Source: Nostoc linckia FACHB-104 (GTDB lineage Bacteria > Cyanobacteriota > Cyanobacteriia > Cyanobacteriales > Nostocaceae). Taken from it: a stretch of 64,000 nt of DNA. The stretch covers positions 1-64,000 of the forward strand of contig NZ_JACJQJ010000033.1 of the NCBI RefSeq assembly GCF_014696615.1. Direction: 5' to 3'. Below are positions 9,479 through 17,859 of this stretch, piece by piece. Made by a program: the position numbers and the translations under genes. Under the pieces are notes generated by a model. The model was not told the origin of the DNA. It did not search any database and was given only the letters and a program-made list of their open reading frames with translations. Position 1 is the stretch's first letter. Each line of letters begins with the position of its first letter.

Positions 9479-12400
9479 ATGCTAGTGTCTATACTCGTAG
9501 TCAGTAGCTCTAACAGCGCGAGTTTTATGATGGAATGGTTAGTTAGCTGGGTAGCAAGTAATGCCGTAGGATTTCTCGTTAAGTCTATTCTCAATGAAGA
9601 TTTTGCTAAGGATTTAGCAAAGGATTATGCGAAGGACTTTTTTAAAACTGGGTTGCAGAATGCAACTAAAATCTTTAGAGAAAAACCAATTCAGCAAGCT
9701 GTCGCTGAAGCACTCAATAAATTTCTACAACTCATAGAAGATGAGTTAAAGTTTTGCCAGCTTGCTGATAATGATATCAATAAATTTAATCAGCCTCTGA
9801 AGCGATTTATCAGCCACCAGTCTGTTAAAGAAATACTGGGTAAAGCTTTTGATAGCAACTGCACGCGCTTAGATTATCAAAGTTTAGAAAGTATTTGGCA
9901 AACTCTTAATCTACCAGAATTACCTGCTGATTTTCATTGGCAAGCGGTAACAGATAGTTATGTGGCAAAATGTCAGCAAATGCTTACAGAGTCGCAAGCT
10001 TTACGGGATATCCTCAATTCACGTAACTTACAAGCAATTCAAATAAATACCCAAGAAGAAGCTGGAATTATTCCTAATTTTGACTTGCAGCAATATCAAG
10101 AAGCAATTCGCGAACGCTACGTAAATTTAAAATTAGATAGTTTAGACACTAGCGGTTATGCTTATAACGAATTGAGGTTATGGAGTATATTTGTTACTCC
10201 TAATGTGCGGGAAGTTCACCAATTATTACCGCAAATTCACGAACTACCTAAAGAACATTTACGGCGGATATGTGAAAGCAATCAAATAGTAGCTGAAGCA
10301 ATTTCTCAAGAAGAATTAGAACAATACGAACGGGTGTATTTTGAACAGCCGCTAGCTTCAGTGCTGGATATTGTTAATCAGCCACAAACTTATAAATATA
10401 TTGTGATTCTGGGTGATCCTGGTTCTGGCAAGTCTACATTATTACAATACTTAGCATTAGCTTGGGTAGAAAAAACTCTCGATAAAATTGGTAAGCGAGG
10501 TTTTTCTCTACCGCCAATTCCCTTGTTGATTGAGTTACGCGCTTATATGCGAAATTATGATGATGGAAATTGCAAAAATTTTCTAGAATTTTTCCATCAA
10601 AGTCCCGGCGCAATTTCTCATCTCAATCAGCATCAATTACAAGCACAGTTAAAAACTGGGAATGCTTTAGTAATGTTTGATGGTTTAGATGAAGTGTTTG
10701 ATTCTGGGAAGCGTGAAGATATCATTACCGCAATTCATCGCTTCACCAATGAATATCCGCAAGTACAAGTAATTGTCACGTCTCGCGTCATTGGCTATAA
10801 ACCCCAACGTTTACGCGATGCTCAATTCCGGCATTTTATGCTGCAAGATTTAGACAATCAGCAAATTCAAGATTTTATCAATCGCTGGCATGATTTAACT
10901 TTTAAATATGAGGTAGATAAGCAAAGGAAAAAGGAGAGATTATTACGCGCCATTCATACCTCAAAAGCAATTGCAGAATTAGCAGGTAATCCTCTGCTGC
11001 TAACGATGATGGCAATTATTAATCGTAATCAAGAACTGCCCCGAGATAGAGCCGAATTGTATAAAAAAGCCTCAGAATTGTTGCTGTATAAATGGGATGT
11101 CGAACGTGCTTTATCTCATGAACAACATTTACCCATAACTATTGATTATCAAGATAAGCAAGCAATGTTGCGGCAAGTTGCCTATTATATGCAAACCAGT
11201 AAAAAAGGTTTAGCAGGTAATTGGATTAGTGCAAGTAATTTAGAAAAAATTTTCACTGATTATTTGAAAAATCTGGAAATTAGTGAACCCAGAGATAAAG
11301 CGAGGCGGTTAATTAATCAACTGCGGACTCGTAACTTTATGTTATGTTTTCTCGGTGCAGATTATTATGGCTTTGTCCATCGCACATTTTTAGAGTATTT
11401 CTGTGCTTGGGAATTTGTGTGGCAATTTAAAGAAACGCAAACTTTATCCCTAACAGAACTGAAGCAGCAAGTATTTGGTAAACATTGGCAAGATGAAACT
11501 TGGCATGAAGTGTTGCGGCTGATTGCAGGAATGATTGAGCCAAGATTTGTAGGTGCGATAATTGAATATTTAATGTTGCAAAAGGGTGAGGAGCAAAAAT
11601 TTACTAATCTATTTTTAGCGGCTAAATGTTTGGCAGAAGTGAGAAAGCGTTCAGTCATTGGCTTAACTGCCAATAAATTACTAGAACGACTCAAGGATTT
11701 AACCAAGTATGACCTTTGGTATTATTATGACCAGTTATTTGACGACAAGGAAACAAAAATAGTTGTAGAAATTCGTACCCAAGCCGTAACAGCAATTGCG
11801 ACGACTTGGAAAGATGATTTCAAAATCAAATCTTGGCTGAAACAACGTGCAACTTTAGATGAGGATTGGCACGTGCGATGTGCGGCTGTGCAAGAATTAG
11901 CACGGAACTTTGTAGATGATAGCGACACAATTAACTTCCTCAAACAACGCACTATCATTGATGAAAGCTGGAATGTGCGCCGCGCAGGTGTGCAAGAATT
12001 AGCGCGGAATTTCCCCGATGATAGCAGTACTATACAGTTTCTCAAAGATAGAGCGATGCCTACGGCGGGCTACGCCTACGCAGATGAGGATGCAGATGTG
12101 CGCCGTGTCGCTTTAGAAGAATTAGCGCGCAACTTCCCAGAAGATAGCAGTATTGTACAGTTTCTCAAAGACTGTGCGATTGCAGATGATGATGTCGATA
12201 TTCGCCGTGTAGCTTTAGAAGAATTAGCCTGTAACTTCCCCGATGATACTGACACTCTCAGCATTTTACAAGATAGAGCGATCGCAGATGAGGATGCCGA
12301 TGTGCGCCGTGTCGCCGTAGAGGCATTAGCACGCCACTTTCCTGATGATGCTGATACTATGGGTATTCTCCAAGACCATGCTACCGTTGATGAAGATGCA

Positions 12401-13603
12401 GATGTGCGCCGTGTGGCCGTAGAACAATTAGCACGCAACTTTCCCCATGATGGCGATACCCTGAGCATCCTCAAAGACCGTGCTAATGTCGATGATGATG
12501 CTGATGTACGCCGTGTAGCTGTGGCAGCATTAGCTTGTCATTTTCAAAATCATGCAGATACCATTGGCTTTCTCAAATACCGCATCATTGCTGATAATGA
12601 TAGCGATGTTCGCCAAACCGCAATTCAAGGATTAGCCAGAAATTTTACCGATGATATTGTTATCAGTTTCCTCAAAACCCTAGCCACTGCTGATGAAAAT
12701 TGGCAGGTGCGACGTGTGGCTGTAGCAGAATTAGCTTGCAATTTTTCAGCCAAAAGCGACATTATTATTTTTCTCCAATCCCGTGCGACTAGTGATGATG
12801 ATGCTGATGTGAGACAAGCCGTATTGCAAGCATTAGCCAGTAACTTTCCCAATGATGCAGATATTATAGATGTCATCAAAACCCGTGGCACAGTTGATGA
12901 AGATGCAGATGTGCGCCGTGTAGCTGTGGAAGAATTAGCACGCAACTTCCCAGATGATATTGAAACTATTAGCTTTCTCCAATACCGCGCCACTACCGAT
13001 TCTAGTTGGAATGTGCGCCTTGTAGCTGTGGCAAAATTAGCGCGGTTCCTAGATGATATTGAGATGATTGTCTTTCTCAAAACCTGCGCGACTACTGACG
13101 CAAATTATTATGTACGACGTGCAGCCGTGCAAGCTTTAGCACGTAACTGCCATGATCATGCTGATATTATCTGCTTCCTCAAATGCCGTGCTACTATCGA
13201 TGCTCATTGGCAGGTACGACGTGCAGCCATAGAAGAGTTAGCACGCAATTTTAAAGATGATGCTGACAGCATAAATTTCTTGAAATATCTTGCCACTGCT
13301 GATGAAAGTTGGCAAGTACGACAAACTGCAGTGCAAGAGTTAGCGCGCAACTTCAAGGATGAAGCCGAGATGTTTGAGATATTTTACAACTGTGCTGTTA
13401 ACGATCCCTTCCAACGCCAAAACAGTTGGCAAACCAACCCGCGACGAGTAGCGCTGGATATTTTGATTAAGCAGTATCCTGATCATTCTCAAACTTTACC
13501 ACTGTTACACGACAGAGTCAGTAATGATGTAGATATCAAAGTCAAGGAGTTTGCTCAGAAGAAGTTAGCAGAATTAATTCGCTCTGACGGCGAAGAAAAG
13601 TAA
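9479..13603 (+). CDS. NACHT NTPase with C-terminal HEAT-type repeats (NLR-like)
   Basis: STAND-family signalling ATPase of 1,374 aa. The first residues (about 17-70, KDLAKDYAKDFFK helices) and the segment up to about 290 form a helical N-terminal region without a recognised effector fold. The NACHT core has Walker A GDPGSGKST at 312-320, Walker B VMFDGLDE ending at Glu405, a sensor-like VIVTSR, and the winged-helix motif FVHRTFLEYFCAWEF. From about residue 794 the protein has about 15 HEAT-like units of 34 aa (DEDADVRRVAVEELARNF) plus two degenerate ones. An in-frame 7-residue insert (MPTAGYAY region) in unit 2 comes from a dispersed DNA repeat. The start may be the ATGATG at 9527-9532, which matches the usual family N-terminus (MEWLVSW). 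Such proteins are NLR-like and some defend against phage; the role here is inferred. Confidence 0.88.
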   Translation: MLVSILVVSSSNSASFMMEWLVSWVASNAVGFLVKSILNEDFAKDLAKDYAKDFFKTGLQNATKIFREKPIQQAVAEALNKFLQLIEDELKFCQLADNDINKFNQPLKRFISHQSVKEILGKAFDSNCTRLDYQSLESIWQTLNLPELPADFHWQAVTDSYVAKCQQMLTESQALRDILNSRNLQAIQINTQEEAGIIPNFDLQQYQEAIRERYVNLKLDSLDTSGYAYNELRLWSIFVTPNVREVHQLLPQIHELPKEHLRRICESNQIVAEAISQEELEQYERVYFEQPLASVLDIVNQPQTYKYIVILGDPGSGKSTLLQYLALAWVEKTLDKIGKRGFSLPPIPLLIELRAYMRNYDDGNCKNFLEFFHQSPGAISHLNQHQLQAQLKTGNALVMFDGLDEVFDSGKREDIITAIHRFTNEYPQVQVIVTSRVIGYKPQRLRDAQFRHFMLQDLDNQQIQDFINRWHDLTFKYEVDKQRKKERLLRAIHTSKAIAELAGNPLLLTMMAIINRNQELPRDRAELYKKASELLLYKWDVERALSHEQHLPITIDYQDKQAMLRQVAYYMQTSKKGLAGNWISASNLEKIFTDYLKNLEISEPRDKARRLINQLRTRNFMLCFLGADYYGFVHRTFLEYFCAWEFVWQFKETQTLSLTELKQQVFGKHWQDETWHEVLRLIAGMIEPRFVGAIIEYLMLQKGEEQKFTNLFLAAKCLAEVRKRSVIGLTANKLLERLKDLTKYDLWYYYDQLFDDKETKIVVEIRTQAVTAIATTWKDDFKIKSWLKQRATLDEDWHVRCAAVQELARNFVDDSDTINFLKQRTIIDESWNVRRAGVQELARNFPDDSSTIQFLKDRAMPTAGYAYADEDADVRRVALEELARNFPEDSSIVQFLKDCAIADDDVDIRRVALEELACNFPDDTDTLSILQDRAIADEDADVRRVAVEALARHFPDDADTMGILQDHATVDEDADVRRVAVEQLARNFPHDGDTLSILKDRANVDDDADVRRVAVAALACHFQNHADTIGFLKYRIIADNDSDVRQTAIQGLARNFTDDIVISFLKTLATADENWQVRRVAVAELACNFSAKSDIIIFLQSRATSDDDADVRQAVLQALASNFPNDADIIDVIKTRGTVDEDADVRRVAVEELARNFPDDIETISFLQYRATTDSSWNVRLVAVAKLARFLDDIEMIVFLKTCATTDANYYVRRAAVQALARNCHDHADIICFLKCRATIDAHWQVRRAAIEELARNFKDDADSINFLKYLATADESWQVRQTAVQELARNFKDEAEMFEIFYNCAVNDPFQRQNSWQTNPRRVALDILIKQYPDHSQTLPLLHDRVSNDVDIKVKEFAQKKLAELIRSDGEEK
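12058..12078. repeat. In-frame small dispersed repeat (SDR-like, 21 bp)
   Basis: Compared with the sister HEAT unit at about 12278-12295 (GAGCGATCGCAGATGAGG), this copy has 21 extra bases between GAGCGAT and CGCAGATGAGG. The insert starts GCCTACGGCGGGC and ends TACGCCTA, a wording repeated widely in Nostoc-type genomes. It splits what would be a HIP1-like GCGATCGC and adds exactly seven codons. Confidence 0.8.
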
Positions 13604-13616
13604 AGTGATTGGGCAT

Positions 13617-13650
13617 TGGTAATTTGTCATTTGTCATTTGTCATTTGTCA
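13617..13650. repeat. Heptamer tandem repeat (TCATTTG)
   Basis: About four to five copies of TCATTTG in the intergenic gap after the NACHT gene. This is a typical short tandem repeat of filamentous cyanobacteria; no function is visible. Confidence 0.8.
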
Positions 13651-13734
13651 TAGAAATTTCTCCCCTACTCCCTGCTCCCTGCCCCCTTGCCCCTTGCCCC
13701 TGCTCCTGACAGGTGCAGCTGACTCAATTATTCT

Positions 13735-13764
13735 TTACCAGCTTTAGTATATCTGTACTATAAT
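13735..13764 (+). promoter_or_regulatory. Probable sigma-70 promoter of the RecD2-type helicase gene
   Basis: A perfect -10 hexamer TATAAT (13759-13764) lies 18 bp after a weak -35 TTACCA (13735-13740), about 50 bp before the ATG at 13814. Confidence 0.5.
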
Positions 13765-13813
13765 AAACGAACTTTCAAACCTATAATGATGTGCGGCATA
13801 TTTTAAATCAGCA

Positions 13814-16051
13814 ATGTCCACTTCCCCTACCCATCAACAGCAACAAATCAACGCTTCACCTCAGCACGAAACCATTACGGGAGTAGTGGAACGCTTGACT
13901 TTTTACTCAGAAGAATCAGGCTATACTGTAGCGCGGCTAATGCGTCCCAGTGCTAAAGACTTAACCACAATTACTGGTAGCTTCGCTAACATTCAACCTG
14001 GACAGACACTGCAACTTACAGGATTTTGGCGCGAGCATCCCCAATATGGCCCCCAGTTTCAAGTCGTCAATTATCGGGAAACTAAACCAGCAACGCTCAC
14101 AGGAATTGAGAAATATCTAGGTAGTGGACTAATTAAGGGTGTTGGCCCCGTCACAGCTAAACGCATTGTGGCACACTTTGGCCAGGAAACCTTAGACATC
14201 ATCGAACATCAAATTGAGCGATTGATTGAAGTTCCAGGTATAGCTAAAAAGCGCATCAAGTTAATTAAAAACGCCTGGGAAACGCAAAAAGCCATTAAAG
14301 AAGTAATGGTATTTTTGCAAGGGCATGGTGTTTCTACTACCTACGCTGTAAAAATTTATAAGCAGTACGGGGATGAGGCGATCGCAAAAGTTACAGAAAA
14401 CCCCTACCAGCTAGCAACCGATATCTATGGTATTGGATTTTTGACTGCCGATAAAATTGCTCGCAATGTTGGTATTGCACCAGATAGCGAGTTTAGATAC
14501 TGTTCAGGGATTATTCATGCTTTGAGCGAAGCCGCAGAAGCAGGGCATTGCTACTTACCCCAACCAGAATTAATTGAGAGTGTCATCAAACTACTCACTA
14601 CCGATGAACATCAGCCAACGGAATCTGCCATTACTGAAACTATCAAAGACATGGCGCTCAAAGATGACTTAATTAGAGAGAAAACGCCAGAGAAAACACT
14701 GCTGTGTTACAAGCCAACTTACTACCACACTGAGGACAATTTAGCACAACTAATATCTCAGCGTTTGCGTCAACAGGTAGCCCAAGATATCCCCCGTGTG
14801 CGGGCTTGGCTAGAGAGGTTTACCAGCAGCCAGAAGATTCAGCTTTCAGAACAGCAGCAACAAGCTGTAGAAATGGCGGCTTATGCTCCTGTAATGATTT
14901 TGACAGGTGGCCCTGGTGTAGGCAAAACTTTCACTACCCACACCATAGTCAGCTTATGGAAGGCGATGGGGAAATCAATTGCTGTGGCTGCACCTACAGG
15001 AAGGGCAGCTCAAAGACTGGGTGAAATGACTGGGTTAGAAGCAAAAACAATCCATCGCTTACTGGAATTTGAGCCGAAGACGATGAGTTTTAAATGCGAC
15101 AATCATAATCCTTTGCCTCATACCGCAATTATTGCCGATGAAGCATCAATGCTGGATTTATTCTTGGCATACTCTTTAGTCAATGCTGTGGCAGCTGGCG
15201 CACAACTATTATTAGTAGGAGATATCGATCAGTTACCTTCAGTGGGGCCAGGACAGGTACTTGCTGATTTGATTCATTCTCGACAAGTGCCAGTAGTGCG
15301 GTTAACACAGGTATTTAGGCAAGCCCAGCAAAGCGCAATTATCACCATCGCACATCAAATTAATCGCGGACAATTGCCCACAATCGAGGCAATTTCCGAT
15401 CATCCGGTGTCTGATTGTCTGTGGCATGGTGGAGGATTTGAGCCAGAACATGGTGTACAAGCGATTTGTGAGTTAATTACAGATTTAATTCCTCACTTAG
15501 GATTTAATCCAGCCACCGATGTGCAAGTACTTTGCCCGATGACGCGGGGACTTGTAGGAACTCGCAACTTGAATACAGTATTACAACAGCTAATTAATCC
15601 GCCTAGCCCCGACAAAGTGGAGATTACCAGGGGTGGAATGACTTTGCGTGTAGGCGATCGCATTATTCAGCAAATGAACGACTACAATCGAGAAGTATTT
15701 AATGGTGATTTAGGAATTATCAGTAGTATTGATACAGAAGAACAAGAAGTAGTAGTACAGTATGGCGATCGCTTAGTAGTTTACGATTATGCTGACTTGA
15801 ATGAAATATCCCTTGCATTCGCCACTACAATCCATAAGTCTCAAGGTAGTGAGTATCCAGTGGTGATTTTGCCACTCTATATGCAACACTATATGATGCT
15901 GTCCCGTAATCTGTTCTACACTGGACTAACTCGTGCTAAACAATTGGCAATTGTCATTGGGTCTAAAAAAGCAATATCCCTAGCTGTCCGTTCTAGTGAC
16001 GATAAACAGCGCTACACAAGATTGCAACAGCGTTTGATTCAGAGGAATTAA
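13814..16051 (+). CDS. recD2: RecD2-like ATP-dependent DNA helicase
   Basis: Superfamily 1 5'-3' DNA helicase of the RecD2 (RecD-like without RecBC) type, 745 aa, the usual length. Order of parts: N-terminal OB-like segment (about 20-90), helix-hairpin-helix region (about 95-200, KGVGPVTAKRI and VPGIAKKRI), RecA-like core with Walker A GGPGVGKT at 365-372 and Walker B IIADEASMLD, then a C-terminal UvrD-like lobe ending in ATTIHKSQGSEYP and NLFYTGLTRAK. Cytoplasmic; expected in DNA repair or replication. It starts 210 bp after the NACHT gene behind its own probable promoter. RecD2 and TraA-type helicases resemble one another, but no relaxase domain is present. Confidence 0.9.
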   Translation: MSTSPTHQQQQINASPQHETITGVVERLTFYSEESGYTVARLMRPSAKDLTTITGSFANIQPGQTLQLTGFWREHPQYGPQFQVVNYRETKPATLTGIEKYLGSGLIKGVGPVTAKRIVAHFGQETLDIIEHQIERLIEVPGIAKKRIKLIKNAWETQKAIKEVMVFLQGHGVSTTYAVKIYKQYGDEAIAKVTENPYQLATDIYGIGFLTADKIARNVGIAPDSEFRYCSGIIHALSEAAEAGHCYLPQPELIESVIKLLTTDEHQPTESAITETIKDMALKDDLIREKTPEKTLLCYKPTYYHTEDNLAQLISQRLRQQVAQDIPRVRAWLERFTSSQKIQLSEQQQQAVEMAAYAPVMILTGGPGVGKTFTTHTIVSLWKAMGKSIAVAAPTGRAAQRLGEMTGLEAKTIHRLLEFEPKTMSFKCDNHNPLPHTAIIADEASMLDLFLAYSLVNAVAAGAQLLLVGDIDQLPSVGPGQVLADLIHSRQVPVVRLTQVFRQAQQSAIITIAHQINRGQLPTIEAISDHPVSDCLWHGGGFEPEHGVQAICELITDLIPHLGFNPATDVQVLCPMTRGLVGTRNLNTVLQQLINPPSPDKVEITRGGMTLRVGDRIIQQMNDYNREVFNGDLGIISSIDTEEQEVVVQYGDRLVVYDYADLNEISLAFATTIHKSQGSEYPVVILPLYMQHYMMLSRNLFYTGLTRAKQLAIVIGSKKAISLAVRSSDDKQRYTRLQQRLIQRN

Positions 16052-16281
16052 TATCCTCTGGAGTTAAAGACCAACCATTACGGGAGCAGCGGATGCGAAG
16101 AAGCACAAGAGAGTATTTTCTTTCTGCTTACAGCAAAGATGCACCGAATTATCACTGATCATCCAGAAATGCGATGAAATCTTAAGTAGATATTTTTTTC
16201 CTATTTAAATCAGGAAAATAGATCTCCTTATTTGATTTATACTTTTAGATTCGTCTGATTATCGAAAAGCTTGAAAGTTGT

Positions 16282-17232
16282 ATGTCCAGCCCCAGTCCCG
16301 ACACAGTTCGCGTTTATTTGCAAGAAATTGGTCAGTATCCTTTGTTAACAGCAGACCAAGAAATTGCTTATGGTAGGCAGGTACAGCAAATGATGGCCAT
16401 CGAGCAAGAAAAAGATACGCTCAGCCAAAAATTGAATCGCGAACCTACTTTGAGTGAATTAGCTGCTGAGGTTGACAAAAGTGAAGCTGAGTTAAAACAA
16501 ATACTCAAGCTAGGTCAACGTGCAAAACAAAAGATGGTCACAGCAAACCTGCGGCTGGTAGTATCGATTGCCAAAAAATATCAGCGCCGCAATTTAGAAT
16601 TCTTGGATTTAGTTCAAGAAGGTGCAATAGGTTTGCAACGAGGTGCAGAGAAGTTCGACCCGAATCGCGGCTATAAGTTCTCAACTTATGCATATTGGTG
16701 GATTAGCCAAGCAATTACAAGAGCGATCGCAGAAAAATCTCGGACTGTTAGGCTACCAATCCATATCACCGAAAAACTCAATCAAATCAAAAAAGTACAG
16801 CGAGAACAGTTTCAAGCACTTGGTCGTTTCCCCACTATTACAGAAATTGCCGAAGCGTTAAATCTCCAACCCAACCAAATCCGAGAATATCTCAGTGCTT
16901 CAAAACAGCCATTTTCTCTAGATTTAAAGGTGGGAGACAATCAAGACACGGAACTTAACGAACTGCTAGCTGATGAAGGTATTTCACCCAGCGAACAGCT
17001 AACTCAACAGCTGTTGCGCCAAGATATGGAAAATTTGTTAGCTTCTCTCAAACCGATGCAGCGTCAAGTACTGATTTTGCGCTTTGGACTCGAAGATGAT
17101 CAACAACTAAGTTTGGCTCAGATTGGGCAAAAGTTAAATGTTAGTCGAGAACGAGTCCGCCAAATTCAGCAGCAAGCAATCAATATCCTGCGTCGTCAAC
17201 AACCTTCTATTGAACAGTATTTGTCAGTTTAG
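16282..17232 (+). CDS. Group 2 RNA polymerase sigma factor (RpoD/SigA family)
   Basis: Non-essential-type sigma-70 factor of 316 aa that directs RNA polymerase to promoters, usually for stress, light or nitrogen responses. Region 1.2 (DTVRVYLQEIGQYPLLTADQ) is at the N-terminus without a long region 1.1, region 2 is intact (RLVVSIAKKYQRRNLEFLDL, then FSTYAYWWISQAITRAI), region 3 contains GRFPTITEIAEAL, and region 4.2 is complete (LSLAQIGQKLNVSRERVRQI). The lack of region 1.1 and the length mark it as a group 2 factor. Which member (SigB, SigC, SigD or SigE type) cannot be fixed by eye. It is a single gene, preceded by an AT-rich gap and followed by a G/A-C/T hairpin. Confidence 0.92.
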   Translation: MSSPSPDTVRVYLQEIGQYPLLTADQEIAYGRQVQQMMAIEQEKDTLSQKLNREPTLSELAAEVDKSEAELKQILKLGQRAKQKMVTANLRLVVSIAKKYQRRNLEFLDLVQEGAIGLQRGAEKFDPNRGYKFSTYAYWWISQAITRAIAEKSRTVRLPIHITEKLNQIKKVQREQFQALGRFPTITEIAEALNLQPNQIREYLSASKQPFSLDLKVGDNQDTELNELLADEGISPSEQLTQQLLRQDMENLLASLKPMQRQVLILRFGLEDDQQLSLAQIGQKLNVSRERVRQIQQQAINILRRQQPSIEQYLSV

Positions 17233-17259
17233 ACAATGGGCGCAAGACTTTTTGGTTAA

Positions 17260-17335
17260 GGGGAAAAGGGGGAAGGGTGAAAGCTATTATCTTTCCCTTT
17301 CTCCTTTACCCTTTACCCTTGATTTCCTCAAATTG
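17260..17335 (+). terminator. Purine/pyrimidine hairpin after the sigma factor gene
   Basis: A purine-rich run (GGGGAAAAGGGGGAAGGGTG) is followed by its pyrimidine counterpart (CTTTCCCTTTCTCC and CCTTTACCC), which can pair with a short loop. It sits between convincing genes on the same strand. Two similar structures follow other genes at 43712 and 62461. It may act as a terminator but lacks a classical U-tract. Confidence 0.4.
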
Positions 17336-17406
17336 CTCTAAGGTAGTTGACAAATTAGATAAACAGTTTAACGATAAACTGGGAAAAATCATTTGAGGTA
17401 TGACTA

Positions 17407-17784
17407 ATGGCAAAGACAAACGCAGCTAAAAGTGACACATCTGTAGAGGAATCGCCCGCTGTTGCAGATCATGAAGAGATAACAACAGTTGAAGATACAC
17501 CTCAAGCTGCTGAGGATAGCCAAGACATTGACGAAATCTTGAATTCACTCAAAGCTTTACTGAGTGCTGTAGAAAAGTTGCAAAAAGTTCGCCAAGAAGT
17601 TGGGGATATCAAACCTTTGGTAGTGCGGATGCTAGATGGCGAACTGCTTGTAGGTGAAGAACTTGAGCAACTCAAATCAGGGGTAAATGGACTGCTAAAG
17701 CTGGTGCGTGTTTACAGCGATCATCAAGCAGCGCTAGCGAAAGCACAACCTGCAAGAAACTTGCTAGACGAAATCCTCAAATAG
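17407..17784 (+). CDS. Conserved cyanobacterial small acidic protein
   Basis: 125 aa, function not recognised. The first 40 residues are acidic and low-complexity (ESPAVADHEEITTVEDTPQ), followed by a predicted helical or coiled-coil domain (about 45-125: IDEILNSLKALLSAVEKLQK, GDIKPLVVRMLDGELLVGEE, NGLLKLVRVYSDHQAAL). No signal peptide or membrane segment, so probably cytosolic. The start is supported by a GAGG 8-12 bases upstream and by a TTGACA at 17347-17352 that could be a -35 element. Composition matches neighbouring genes and the conserved core argues for a real gene. Confidence 0.75.
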   Translation: MAKTNAAKSDTSVEESPAVADHEEITTVEDTPQAAEDSQDIDEILNSLKALLSAVEKLQKVRQEVGDIKPLVVRMLDGELLVGEELEQLKSGVNGLLKLVRVYSDHQAALAKAQPARNLLDEILK

Positions 17785-17859
17785 CAACTGGAGAATTTGC
17801 TTTAATCATGCTCAACGATCGCATCCAAACTGCGATCGCTATTTCGGCTACAATTGCCG

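Noticed and set aside
11365-13080. Antisense ORFs within the NACHT gene
   Set aside because: They are mirror frames of the HEAT repeats (Ser/Arg-rich, repetitive) and vanish as genes once the sense strand is assigned.
13747-13758. NtcA-binding site before the RecD2-type gene
   Set aside because: The sequence is GTA-N6-TAC; NtcA needs GTA-N8-TAC, and the position does not fit an activator site.
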